In this document: positions 31,190-41,100 of the stretch, piece by piece
Layout of the letters: every line of letters begins with the position of its first letter
Numbering within the stretch: the first letter of the stretch is position 1
Translations under genes and position numbers: made by a program
Assembly (NCBI GenBank): GCA_963575745.1
Contig: CAUYUJ010018063.1
Span: 151,530-215,529 of the forward strand
From: Prorocentrum cordatum
Lineage: Eukaryota > Sar > Dinophyceae > Prorocentrales > Prorocentraceae
DNA length: 64,000 bases
Reading direction: 5' to 3'
Notes under the pieces: model-generated
Databases searched by the model: none
What the model was told of the DNA's origin: nothing
What the model saw: only the letters and a program-made list of their open reading frames with translations

Positions 31190-32105
31190 CACAACCCAGG
31201 CAGGGATGGCGGGTCTTGCCCGTGGGCAGCTTGACAGCGGCCCTACGCGGTGACTTTCGCAGGCCGCCAGAGCGGCACACCCCACCGGAAAGGATGGCAC
31301 TGGCGCGCGACCTTACGCGGACAGCTTGCGCGCCAGTGTCGGCATAGTCGACCCCGCATTTCTGGCGTCGCTCACGTAGCGACGGCGTCGGAGCCGCTGT
31401 CTGACTCCGCGTGGGTCCTCCAACCTGCAGCGATCGCTGCTTTCCGGCAGGGCGGCTCGTACGACATCGGCCGATACTGGGCCACTGGCGGCGTTCAACC
31501 ATGAATGCCCGCGCTGGGGTAATTAGGCCTGAGCTGGATCGAATCGCGAAGTCGGATCGGATCGAGGGCGGGCGGGTCGGATCAGATCACCAGCGTATCG
31601 TCCTGAATCTAATCGACATCGGGTCGCCGCGCCAGACTCTGGCTGGCACCGACCGAAAATGGTGAATCGGTCAGATCTCGACCTGGATCGGAGTCGCGGC
31701 CCCAGCGGGATAATCTAACAGCATTTTGAATCGGATCGCAGGTAGGAGGCCATGGGACCAGGACCCCCGACGTCATGACTTTCTCAAGGCGCCGACCCCC
31801 AGAGGTCTGGACCACTTCCCTGGGACCTGGCTTTCATCTCGAGTCTCTCTTTGACGGTTCCGAGAGCGAAGCAGGAGGAACCTAAAGGGCGGGGTACGGG
31901 AATGGGGGGCGGAGGAGGGCATGGAGGAAGCAGAGGGGGAGGAGGGAGACGCCGACGGCGCCGACGAGGGATCATGGTCAGGGATGCCTGGGCTACACCC
32001 TGGCCACTGGCGATCCCCCGGGCAACCCGCGGATCCCACGGGGAGGCGCCGCCGGGTGCGCGCTGGGGGAGTAGGCGGAGGAGGAGAGTAGCAGCGCCGA
32101 GCCAA
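31190..32105. other. Stretch with no supported gene
   Basis: Contains short direct words (GGATCGAATCGCG/GGATCGGATCGAG around 31530-31585) and GGTGACTTTCGC/GCGCGACCTTACGCGGACAG repeats around 31245-31325. No exon-like frame, finger or heptad pattern is seen. Confidence 0.35.
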
Positions 32106-32109
32106 CAGG

Positions 32110-32260
32110 AAGAGGAGGCGGAGGAGGAGGAGGAGGAGGAGGAGGAGGGGGAGGAGGAGGAGGAGGAGGAGGAGGAGGAGGAGGAGGAGGAGGAGGAGGA
32201 GGAGGGGGAGGAGGGGGAGCGAGGGGGGAGGAGGAGGGGGAGCGAGGAGGGAGGAGGGAG
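32110..32260. repeat. GGA microsatellite
   Basis: About 150 bp of GGAGGA with GGGGGAGC interruptions near the right end. Confidence 0.8.
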
Positions 32261-32599
32261 GGGGAGGTCGGGCAGAGGAGTGGCGGGAGCCGAGACGCGG
32301 GCGTCAGCAGTACGCCTCGGCAGAGCCTTGCCGGGCTCCTCCTGGGCCAGAGATCGGTGCACGCGCCCTCCCGGCCTGGGCAGGAAGGCATAGTACGCAG
32401 GAGGTGTGTGTCGCCGTCCTCGTCACCTGCCCGAGGTCCTGCTCCTCCCCCTTACCTCGGCGGTGGACAAGCCTCCCTTTCGTCAACCACACTCTAGTGG
32501 AAACGGCCTAGGACCAAAACCAGCGGACCTGGACCCGCAAAAATGACGGCCGCGACGCCCTCTCGCGAACCGAAATCGGCCAATGCGCTAATCGGCGTG

Positions 32600-33480
32600 T
32601 CAGGGTGGGAGGTCTTCCTTCCTGATCTTGATGCTTTTCCTCCTACTTCGCTCCTCAGCCTCAGCCTCCTACTCCGCCTCCGCTTTGGCCTCCGCCTCAG
32701 ATTCGCCGTATCCTCCTCCTCTCGTCGTCTTCGTGTTTCGCGTCCTCCTCTTCATATTCCTTCTCGCTACCCACTTTCTCATCCGCCTTTCCAAACTACT
32801 GTATTCCTCCGCATTCCTTGGCCCTCCCCTGCCGTGTCCCACTTATGCTCCCCATTCTATCTCGCTTGTTCGTCGTCGTCCCCCCTCCTGCTCATCCCCT
32901 CCCGGTGTTTTCTCCATCTCTTCCCCTTTCGCCGTCACGCTTTCCTCCACTTCCCGTCCTGCTGGCCTGTCTTGCTCCTGTCACTTTCCGCTCCTCCCTC
33001 CCCGCCTCCACCCTTACTCACTCGGAATACTTGTCTCCCCCATCTCTTTTCCGAGCGTGCGCCTCGCAACGCGCGTCCCCCATCCACGCATTGCTTCTTA
33101 CGCACAAGATGGGTCCGACTTGTTGTCCTTGTGTGTTTCCCCATCCGAGCGTTGGCGGTCCCTCCGCTGCAGGGTGGGCCTCACCTTGAGATGGGGGCTT
33201 TGCCTCTGTCCTTCAGAACGGCGCTCCCGTCCCAGCGCTGGCCACTTCTCTGGGCCCGAATCCCTGCTCGCCGCCGTCGCCCCCCTCCTCTCCCCTCCTC
33301 CGCCTTCCCGTGGTCCTCATGTGCTTCCCGCTTCGTCCACTCCCATTCCTGTTGCTGCTGTTCGTGCTCGTCCTCCTCTGTTCTCCTCCTCCTCCTCCTC
33401 ATATTCCTCCTGTTCATCCTTCAGCTCATCCGCTACATCCTCCTCCTCCTCTTCGTCCTCCTCTTCCTCCTTCTTTTATG
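32600..33480. other. Pyrimidine-rich stretch, no gene
   Basis: Nearly 900 bp in which the plus strand is dominated by C and T. Two plus frames stay open for over 320 codons each, translating to Leu/Ser/Pro/Cys-rich low-complexity sequence with no domain. The openness is explained by the lack of purine-containing stops. Confidence 0.6.
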
Positions 33481-33721
33481 TACCCAACTCCCTGCTATTG
33501 CTTCCGCATGGCACAGCGGTCTGTTTTGAAGTTCCAGGCCCGCCATGGCACGCGGCTGCAGAGAAGGAGAGAGAGAGAGAGAGAGAGAGAGAACGAGAGA
33601 AGAAGAGGGAGACAACAAGAGAATGCAATCGGAAAGGATGGGCGGGAGGGGTCGGATCTTAGACATGGCGCGGGCGCGCCCAGCTTCCCCTTCCACCCCT
33701 CTCCACTCGGGGATCTTCGGA

Positions 33722-33893
33722 CCAGACCCGGGCTAGCCAGGCCTTGCAGAATCCGGGTCAATGCGAAGGATCCTGCAACATCGTGCAGGATCCTGCACCC
33801 AAACCCGGGTCAATGCGACCCTGTCCCTGCAGGATCCTGCACGATCCGGCGCTCTGGCTGACCCCCGTTTGCATTGACCCCCGTCTCGAGGCT
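33722..33893 (+). repeat. CCCGGGTCA-rich dispersed repeat, family Q copy 2
   Basis: ACCCGGGCTAGCCAGGCCTTGCAGAATCC-type start, repeated GATCCTGCA words, and the conserved end GCTCTGGCTGACCCCCGTTT then GCATTGACCCCCGTCTC. It closely matches 45588-45803. Confidence 0.6.
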
Positions 33894-33937
33894 CCCTCTC
33901 CACCTCCCCGCCCCTGCCCGGCGCGGGTCATGCCGTC

Positions 33938-33979
33938 CTGGAGCGACTTGATCTCCTCCTCGCGCCTCTTGACCCGGTC
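33938..33979 (-). CDS. Candidate tiny coiled-coil exon
   Basis: The minus strand reads D-R-V-K-R-R-E-E-E-I-K-S-L-Q, 14 codons in phase 0, after CTCGCGGCACAG and before a GA donor. The open frame extends on both sides (upstream V-P-E-A-V-R-L-A-A-Q), so the exon may be longer. A GA microsatellite (34045-34066) lies upstream. It resembles the exons at 44852-44917 and 45428-45532 in size, phase and residue make-up. Confidence 0.3.
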
Positions 33980-34109
33980 CTGTGCCGCGAGGCGCACGGC
34001 TTCGGGAACGCGGACGCCACGGACCAGGCGCGGGAAAAACGACGGAGAGAGAGAGAGAGAGAGAGGGAGGTGGAGGGAGCACCGAAAAAACGGAGAGGAG
34101 ATGGAGAGA

Positions 34110-34400
34110 GGGGGGAAGGAAAGAAGAGACAAGGAAGAGACAGGAGGGGGGGAGAGGGGATGAAGGGAAGGGAGAATTAAAGAAGGGAAGGCCGGACGAG
34201 ATCGAGGAGGGGAGGGGGTGGGGGAGGGAGGGGGTAGGCGGATAGGGGTTTGAGAGAGAGGGACGGGGCAGATGGAGGGATGGAGGGGGAAAAGGAGGGC
34301 GGAGAGGAGGAAGGAAGGGAGGAAGTTGAGAGACTCGGAGAATGAAAGAAGGGAAGGGACAGATGGAGGGAAGAAGAAAGGATGGGAGACGATTGGGAGA
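34110..34400. repeat. GGGA/GAAGGGA purine-rich tract
   Basis: AGGGAAGGGA and GGAGGGAGGGG words over about 290 bp; low complexity on the purine strand. Confidence 0.6.
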
Positions 34401-34935
34401 CGATTGCCGACCAGTCTGCAAGTCTCACCAGCGGGCAGCTGGGCACAACAGAAATAAAGAATCACCTCATTGGTGCGGCACTCGCCGATTCTGCTGGGGG
34501 GCGTTTGGGGTCCCATCAGGCCCACAAGTCCTACCCATCGGTCGGAAGAAGTAGGTAGAAATGTGAAGTAGGAAAACATTGAAAGTAGATTGGGTGTCCG
34601 CCCGCCCCCTGAAGAGGACGGCAAAGGTGAGGCCACTCGATCATTGAAGTAGGAAGGCGCTCAAAGTAGATGAGAATCTGGGACTCCAAAAATACTTACT
34701 CTCAAAGACCATCGGGTACCCCTCTTGGACGGAACCTCCAGGTGCTGAATTTTGCCCAGGACCTCTGCACGGTCCAACGAGCCACGCGGGGCGGAGATGG
34801 GCAGGGAGGGCACAGGCAGGGAGGACGGGCAGGCACTCTAAGGTGCGGAAGGGGAGGAGACGGCGCGCCCCACAAGCAAGCGCTCGCATGTGGTGGTCGC
34901 GCACCACTCCGCTCGTCTTCCTTAGAAGAAGAAAG

Positions 34936-35108
34936 AACGCCATAAACATAAACTTTCGGCGCTCCGTGCGGATTTCCCGGATCTGCGCTGGACCGCCCTC
35001 CCTGGCGCGCGGAGCGCGCCAGGAGCGGCGCCGGAGGCGCCGCCGGGTGTGCCCATCGCGGATCCAAGAGATCCGCGTGGAGCGCCAACTATCTATGTTT
35101 ATGGCGTT
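34936..35108. mobile_element. MITE-like element with AACGCCATAAACATA ends
   Basis: The left end AACGCCATAAACATAAACTT-TCGGCGCTCC pairs with the right end GGAGCGCCAACTATCTATGT-TTATGGCGTT. GGATTTCCCGGATC/GGATCCAAGAGATCC blocks inside also pair. Outside the ends, GAAGAAGAAAG faces TTTTCTTCG, so the arms may extend another 10 bp. The GC-rich centre includes GGCGCGCGGAGCGCGCC, a perfect short palindrome. Confidence 0.65.
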
Positions 35109-36009
35109 TTGTTTTCTTCGATTCCTCTTCCGGGCCAACGCGGACACTGCCAACGGAAAGCGAACAGAGTGCCAACAGCAATTGAACAGAGACACGTGCC
35201 CGTGCGTTACATCCCTCGCTGCCTCCCACCTCCCCAACCTCCGCAAACAGCAACACCGACCGATGCTAGCAGTGCGCTTCCTCGTCCTTCTGCTGCCCCT
35301 ACCCGTCAAGATAGGCCATAAACAATTCAATATTACTAACTGCAGGCCACCGTCCTCGTACGTGATGCCGGTGTCCACACAATTCGGCTTAAGCTTCTGC
35401 GTCGCGGCAAAGCAACGCACGCCAACAACATATGGTATGATACCCACTTGGCTGCACTAGAAATTTGACATTTCAGCTATCGTGCAGTCTTCGTTCTAGC
35501 GCCCGCCAGAACCTTCCCGAGCAACACGAATGATGTGCATGTGTGACGCACCCTCGTCTGCATCTCCCCCTGCGACTGCCTCTGCATATCAGATTCGTCG
35601 ACCTTGTCCTCCTCTGCCTCCTCATCATATTCCGCCAACCCTCCCTCTGCAACTCGTACGAAACTCACATCATGACTCTGACATTCCTCTGCATAAGTCC
35701 TCGTCTGCAAATGAAATTGCCGGAACGGCGCCCCTGGAACTGAGGCCATGTGCCATGCATGTGTATCTACGTACATATATCTTAATACATAGATACATAC
35801 GATCCAGGGATCTGCACTACTCTCCTCCCCAGAGCTAATGGGATCGGCGATGCCTTCCCTGCTGGATGGTACGCCCGTAAGCCTCGCGGAGGCCTTGCGG
35901 ATGGAATCTCCCCCCGCCCCATGGTCGTGGCCCTGTGGGCGTGGCGTGATGGAGGAGGGTGCCAGTGCCCCCCGCCCCTCCCCTTGCGGTTGTGGGATGG
36001 TGTTGCGGT

Positions 36010-36044
<35 letters not shown>

Positions 36045-36045
36045 T

Positions 36046-36116
<71 letters not shown>

Positions 36117-36120
36117 TGTC
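36010..36120. repeat. GCCGTC/GTC microsatellite
   Basis: About 110 bp of hexamer GCCGTC grading into GTC. Confidence 0.8.
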
Positions 36121-36235
36121 GTCCCCCCTCATCCCATCTGGGGGGGGGATTGTGGAGCCCTTGGACCCATCCCATCTGGGGGGGGGGGGGGCCCTGTGAA
36201 CTCTCGACCCGTGATGAGATCTGCATGCATATTTC

Positions 36236-36351
36236 TGACTTACCCTTGTTTCTTAGCGGGGAACGATTCTCTCTACTATACTCGCTGGTCAAAGCGACTC
36301 GGATCCGAGACAGAAGGAGGCGAGGGCTTCACCCCGCCTCGTCAAAGTCAC
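36236..36351 (-). repeat. YR element split direct repeat B, terminal copy
   Basis: 116 bp from TGACTTACCCTTGTTTCTTA to CGTCAAAGTCAC on the plus strand. It differs from 36492-36607 at only two positions (GGAGGCGAG against GGGGGCGAG, TTCACCCC against TTCGCCCC). This is the 3' terminus of the element. Confidence 0.85.
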
Positions 36352-36402
36352 GCCCTGGATGGAAAGGGTAGGGTGAGCCCAAAGTGGCTCAAGAAGGGAG
36401 GG

Positions 36403-36491
36403 GAGCCAGGGTGACTGCTGAGTGGCACGATGAGGATCGATGAGACCGACACCCCAAACCTCGCTAAGTCATTAATGTGCACGCACCCCCA
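36403..36491 (-). repeat. YR element split direct repeat A, internal copy
   Basis: 89 bp from GAGCCAGG to CACGCACCCCCA, abutting the internal B copy. It matches 42982-43070 with four differences, all transitions. Confidence 0.85.
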
Positions 36492-36607
36492 TGACTTACC
36501 CTTGTTTCTTAGCGGGGAACGATTCTCTCTACTATACTCGCTGGTCAAAGCGACTCGGATCCGAGACAGAAGGGGGCGAGGGCTTCGCCCCGCCTCGTCA
36601 AAGTCAC
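36492..36607 (-). repeat. YR element split direct repeat B, internal copy
   Basis: 116 bp identical to 36236-36351 except for two transitions. It lies immediately next to the internal A copy; the A/B join is the presumed circle-junction copy. Confidence 0.85.
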
Positions 36608-36640
36608 ACCCGACTCAGATTCCCAAACCAGAAGCTGTTC

Positions 36641-37197
36641 TCACACCGTAAGGTAGCGGGCCCGAAGGGCCGATATAACAGTGAAGCACACGGCCGACTG
36701 GAAACATTTGGGGACCAGCTCAGAGGCGCGAGGCACGGCGACGTGCTGCTTGTGGCCATCTCGGGCCCGAGCGCCTGGGCACCTTAGGCCAAGGCGGGTG
36801 GCGTCGTCAGACATCACATGCATGATAAAAGTAGAAACACCGAAGCGAGCACAACCCTTGTACCGACACATGTGTGAAACGAGGCAACCGAGGTCTAGAG
36901 CAGGGAAACGACAGGAAACTGCATCACTCACCGAAGAGAAGCAACTAATCACTGAAGGAACTCCCCATCTGTTGGCGACAGAGATGAGCCGAACCAGACC
37001 TGTCGTCAGCAGCTCAGAGGAGAGAGATATAACGATGGCCACAATCTTGCCAGCACGGAGGTCATACCTCAGCCGAAAAGACACGACGCCATCCAAATTC
37101 TGATCTGGTATGTATCTAACTGAAAAACCTGCCTTAACCACCTCGCTCGGCTGCACGAAGAGACTACCGATGACCAACGCAAAGAGCCTCCTCTTGT
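36641..37197 (-). other. 3' region of the YR element with an open frame of unknown meaning
   Basis: Between the recombinase stop and repeat B, one minus frame is open for about 185 codons (K-R-R-L-F-A-L-V-I-G-S-L-F-V near the start, R-A-R-Y-L-T-V at the end). It has normal residue variety, unlike the low-complexity frames elsewhere. The same frame continues upstream as a shadow across the recombinase. No domain is recognised. It could be a third ORF, as some Ngaro-type elements have, or chance. Confidence 0.3.
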
Positions 37198-38565
37198 TCA
37201 CGGGGAATGAGAAGCGGGCTTTGGCAGCACCAGGTCGCGCACCAAGATCTCCACGAATCTCTCCTCGCAGTGCACGGCGTGAGTGCGAAGCCAAGGCGGG
37301 TGAGCCATCCAAGTCGAGCTGAGCCGAGCGCCCTTCTCGTAACGAACCGCTGATTTGTCGGACTTCCAGCCCCCGCGCTTCTTGACCTCGGCCAAGGACC
37401 GCTTGCGTGAGGACATGTCCGAGCTGGCCCCGCTGCGGCGGGCCTGGTAGACCACGAGGTTGAACCCCGGGTCCCGAGACACCATCTGCACCGTCGCGGC
37501 GAGCTGGGGGAAGGTGAAGGCCCAGACGCTCTCTCCTTTGGGCCGCGACTGCAGGACGTCCAGCAGCGGCGCCAGGCTCTCTCACCAGCTGTGGTCCAGT
37601 TCGATCGTCACGTCGAACTCCTTGGCCTTCGATGGGACACCCTCGCACTCTGGGTTCAGCTGGACGGTCCAGTAGGTGGCCACGCGGCTGGGGGAGAAGA
37701 GGTCGGGCCGCAAGGCCATCAGCTGGCTCGGGCGGGCGTAGGTGCTCCACATCAGGCACAAGAACAGGCCCATGTCGAAACGCCGAAGCGCGCAGAGGCC
37801 GTTGACCACCGCGCACCAGATCGGCCAGGCCTCGGGAAGCCGCGATGTCGACGGGCAGAGGTTCTGCCAGCCTTTCAGGGCCCGCCAACTCCGAAGCAGG
37901 GTGCGCGGCCCGCCCTTGCCCGCCTTCGGCTGCGCGTGCACGACGCCCGCGAACGGCTTCATGCCCTTGGCGGCCGAGACGCCCCGACGGATCTGGCGGC
38001 CCATGAACTTCACCAGCAGATCGTCGAGGTCGTCCAACGGGACGTCGATCACCCTGGCTACGCCCGCGTAGCGGCTGAACTGATGAACCTCCTGGGCGCA
38101 CTGAGACTCGGTGCGCGGCCTCGCCGCCGCGTGCTCCCCGATCGTCAGGTGCGACAGCTCGGGGATGGTGGGCGACTCCAGCAACTTCGCCAAGGCGCTC
38201 CGCTGCGTCCGAGGGACAATCCGACGACGCCTGGCGGGCGACTTGGCGGGCGCCTCCGTCTCTGACTCCGAGCTCGAGACGTTCGCAAACTTCGGGTCGG
38301 AGTCGAGCACGCTCCGAAGCTCCTCGAGCAGCGCGACCACCTCGCTGTCCGAGAGGTCCGTCAGGCCCGCACGGTCCTTCAGCGCCTCCAAGCCTCGCCG
38401 ATGCGTCGACGTCGGGGTGCGGGAAGAGCGAGGCCGTGATGCGGATGGGGCCGCGCTGCTGCTCACGTGGCGTTTGCGAGTGGCACGGCCTGCCGGTCGC
38501 GACTCGGAGCGGGTAGCTCGGAGGGTACGAGTGCGGGACTGCAATGTAGAGGGGTTCGGAAGCAT
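37198..38565 (-). pseudogene. YR element tyrosine recombinase, one in-frame stop
   Basis: ATG at 38565, 327 codons to TGA (37584-37582), then the same frame goes on to 37198. The N-terminal 110 residues are Ser/Arg/Pro-rich. A core-binding-like helical part follows (about 140-260), then Y-A-R-P-S-Q-L-M-A-L-R with the first catalytic Arg at residue 278. After the stop, Y-Q-A-R-R-S-G-A-S-S-D is the second Arg box (the usual R-H-x-G-A-S has Arg for His), R-G-G-W is the His/Trp position, and R-Y-E-K-G-A-R-L has the nucleophilic Tyr. Without read-through the protein would lack the second Arg box and the Tyr. The enzyme would insert the circular cDNA. An SL-like sequence lies 9 nt before the ATG. 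Confidence 0.75.
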
Positions 38566-38574
38566 ATGAAGTGG

Positions 38575-38596
38575 CTCGAGCCAAATCGCCTACGGA
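38575..38596 (-). other. Spliced-leader-like sequence before the recombinase ATG
   Basis: On the minus strand 38596 to 38575 reads TCCGTAG-G-C-GA-TTTGGCTC-G-AG. It matches 18 of 22 positions of the dinoflagellate spliced leader and ends in AG nine bases before the ATG of the recombinase frame. The RNase H frame reads straight through it, so it may be chance; the position relative to the ATG is what makes it notable. Confidence 0.3.
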
Positions 38597-38859
38597 GGCT
38601 CGGCGAGGCGCAGCAGGTCGAAGTTTCCTTTTTTTCCAGTTGGGGGACATGATCAGAACGGGAGCCATCATCTAACGGAATAGGACTGTACAGGCGCCGA
38701 GACATAAACATTTCTTCGGGTTTGGGCTGGTCCCCAGGTTCTCCCGCACTTCCAAGGGTCTTATTCAAACCAAAGGGGGCGTGCTTTAAGCGAGGGGGTC
38801 GGGCAGCGTCGTCCTCCTTACAAGCAGCAGGCCGAGCGGAAGGCTGGAAGAGACGAGAA

Positions 38860-41100
38860 GGGCCGTCGGCGGGGTTCTTTTCCGACGGGATCCACCGAAC
38901 GGACAAGTGAATGTTGCGGCTGAGGCACCATGCGGCCATCCTCCTCAGTATAGCCAAGATCTTGAAGTTACGGCAACGCCACCTGCCGACAGATAGCACC
39001 AGGCCGAGGTTGTCAGCAAAAAGAACTTGACGGATGTTGCGTCCGAAACGCGTGCGGCTCACTCGCTCCAACCCACGAAGGAGGGCCCGCGCCTCGAGCA
39101 CCATGATATCCTCAACCAGATTGAACTTCCACCCGTCGACGGTGGTCCAGGCAGCCTGCTCGGTCATGAAGGTGGGCACCTCCGAGAAGCCAGGGTCAGG
39201 GAGTAGGTCGTCGCGGCCCAATCATCCCTCAACGCCGATGCTCTCGGGCGAGGGCGAGGCAGCCTCCCCGCCCAGTGCGGCCGCCCTAGCGGCCACGTGG
39301 TCCTCGGAGAGGTAGCGGTCCCGCTCCCTGCAGCGGCCCACCGCGGCTACGTCCACGGGGTCGAACCAGCGCGAGCAGATGCCGTACCCCCACTCCGAGG
39401 CGTCCGTGGCCATCGCGGGCGGGTTCCAATCGGACTCCCAACTGGAGACCAGCATAATCATGAGGCCAGCGAACACGCGCAGCTCGTCCTGCACGGAGGC
39501 CCAGAGCATGACGGGCTCGTCGTAGTGCCTCCTGATGAACGGGTACACGGTGGAGAAGACCGTGAGCGTCTCGCGCCGAACCAGACCGCAGAAGGTGGCG
39601 TGGCCTATCACGGCCTCCACCTGGCGGCCCGTGACGCGACGACGAGCAGCGAGAGCGAGCAGGGCGCCCCGCACTCGCCAAAACCGCTTAGATGTCAGCC
39701 TGGTGTGTCGCCGCCGACCGCCCAATGGAACGCCCAAGGCCTCCACGCCCGAGTCGGAGGTGGACACCTCATGCACGGCGAGGCCCCTCGCCTCGAAGGC
39801 CGCACAGACGTCCTCGAGCCTAGAGGCAACGATCACCCCGTCGGAGCCGAAGACGCCGATGTTGTCCACGTAGATGTAGTGCCTCGTGCCCGTGGCGAGC
39901 TTGCCGCGCAGCGTAAGCACCAACGGGCGGCCTCGGTCCTGCAGGAGCTCGGCGCGGTCCAAAACTTTGCTGGCGACCTCCTCATCGATGTCCTGCGCCA
40001 AGAACAAGCTCCACGATAATCCATGGGCAGACATCGGGGCATAGGCGTGATCAGATCGTCGGGGCCCACGTCGCCGTCCAGGGTCTGCGTGATGCCCACA
40101 TCGCCTGCACGAACCTGGGGCAGGCCAAACCATCTCGAAAACCATGGGGGGATGCCCATCCTGTGGAAAGCGTCATGAACGTCTGCGGTGCCGCAGTAGA
40201 GGGATGAGTAGTCGTGTCCACCAGGGAGCTCCACCTCAACTCGGCCCAGACCCTCGTCCGTCAAAAGGTCGACTTGCGGCGGCGAAGAGAACCTCCGATT
40301 GGTCCGCCGTGCGTCCAGTATGAGGCGGAGCTTCCCATTCTTCTCGCGTACAAAAAAAGAGTCCTGTTCGCTCATGAGCCCAGCGCCCGAAGACCAGCAT
40401 GTTCCTAGCCTTGAGATCGCGAATGAAGCGGGCGCAGAGCGCGGGGTTGCTGGCGAGCTGGGGGTCAACGTAGCATCGCTCAGCAGCATCATCACTAACG
40501 TCAGTGGCAGTCGGGTCCAGCATGCGCTCTCCTGCGCCCGCCAGGTAGGATCGGCCACGGCCACCCACCGAGTCTGAGACGTTCGGCACGGTGGTGCGCT
40601 TCTCGGGCAGGGAGACCCGACCACGCTGGTACGGCGCGAGTGTAGTCGATGAGGCATCCATCCTGTAGCCAGATGCCTTGTCACAGAGCAACTCCCGAAG
40701 GGCCGCTTCTGGCGGCACGTGAGAATCACGACCTCCGTCACGCACTTGAAGCTCCGCCAGAGCCTCGAGGTAAGCCAGGCTCTCGTCAAGTCGGGGTGCG
40801 GCCTTGCGACCGCCTACCGACGCACTGGCGTGGCCTGGGCGACCTCGAAGCCCAGGCGGGCGGTGATCATCAGTCTTAGCAAGCCAATTAAGTGCACCAG
40901 ACGCCCCTTCCACCAGCTGTCGAACGTGGTCCCGAGCACGATAGCGCGCAGCACGACGCCCGCCAGCACCAGGAGCGCGTTCTCGCTGAGGAACGGCCAG
41001 CGGGAACTGCTCAAAAAGAGGGGGGCGACCAGGCGCCCGAAAATCCCCCACCTTCAGAGGGCCGCGGCGCGGAGGGCCTGTCCACGGTCCGTAACCCTGC
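38860..41100 (-). pseudogene. YR element Pol: reverse transcriptase and RNase H
   Basis: Three successive minus frames make one Pol. First (to about 40350): C-Y-V-D-P-Q-L-A-S-N-P-A and K-A-R-N-M-L-V-F-G. A T-run (7 T, about 40356) shifts to the second: V-R-E-K-N-G-K-L-R-L-I-L-D-A-R-R, T-A-D-V-H-D-A-F-H-R-M (motif A). A one-base shift near 40030 leads to the third: G-L-S-W-S-L-F-L-A-Q-D (motif B), then Y-I-Y-V-D-N-I-G (motif C, Y-V-D-N and not Y-x-D-D, 39872-39861). RNase H has A-T-D-A-S-E-W-G-Y-G; after an in-frame TGA (39224-39222) come L-E-A-R-A-L-L, F-A-D-N-L-G-L and N-P-A-D-G-P-S-R. This RT-RH type is that of DIRS-like elements. It would make cDNA from element RNA. Confidence 0.75.

Noticed and set aside
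32543-33662. Two overlapping plus-strand frames of over 320 codons
   Set aside because: The strand is almost all pyrimidine, so stops are rare in every frame; translation is Leu/Ser/Pro low complexity with no domain, and both frames are equally open.
36381-36390. GTGGCTCAAG near the YR repeats as a spliced-leader relict
   Set aside because: Only about 12 of 22 positions agree, which is within chance.
36641-38671. 676-codon minus frame overlapping the recombinase
   Set aside because: Most of it is the GC-rich shadow of the recombinase in another frame; only the last part, outside the recombinase, is kept as an uncertain feature.
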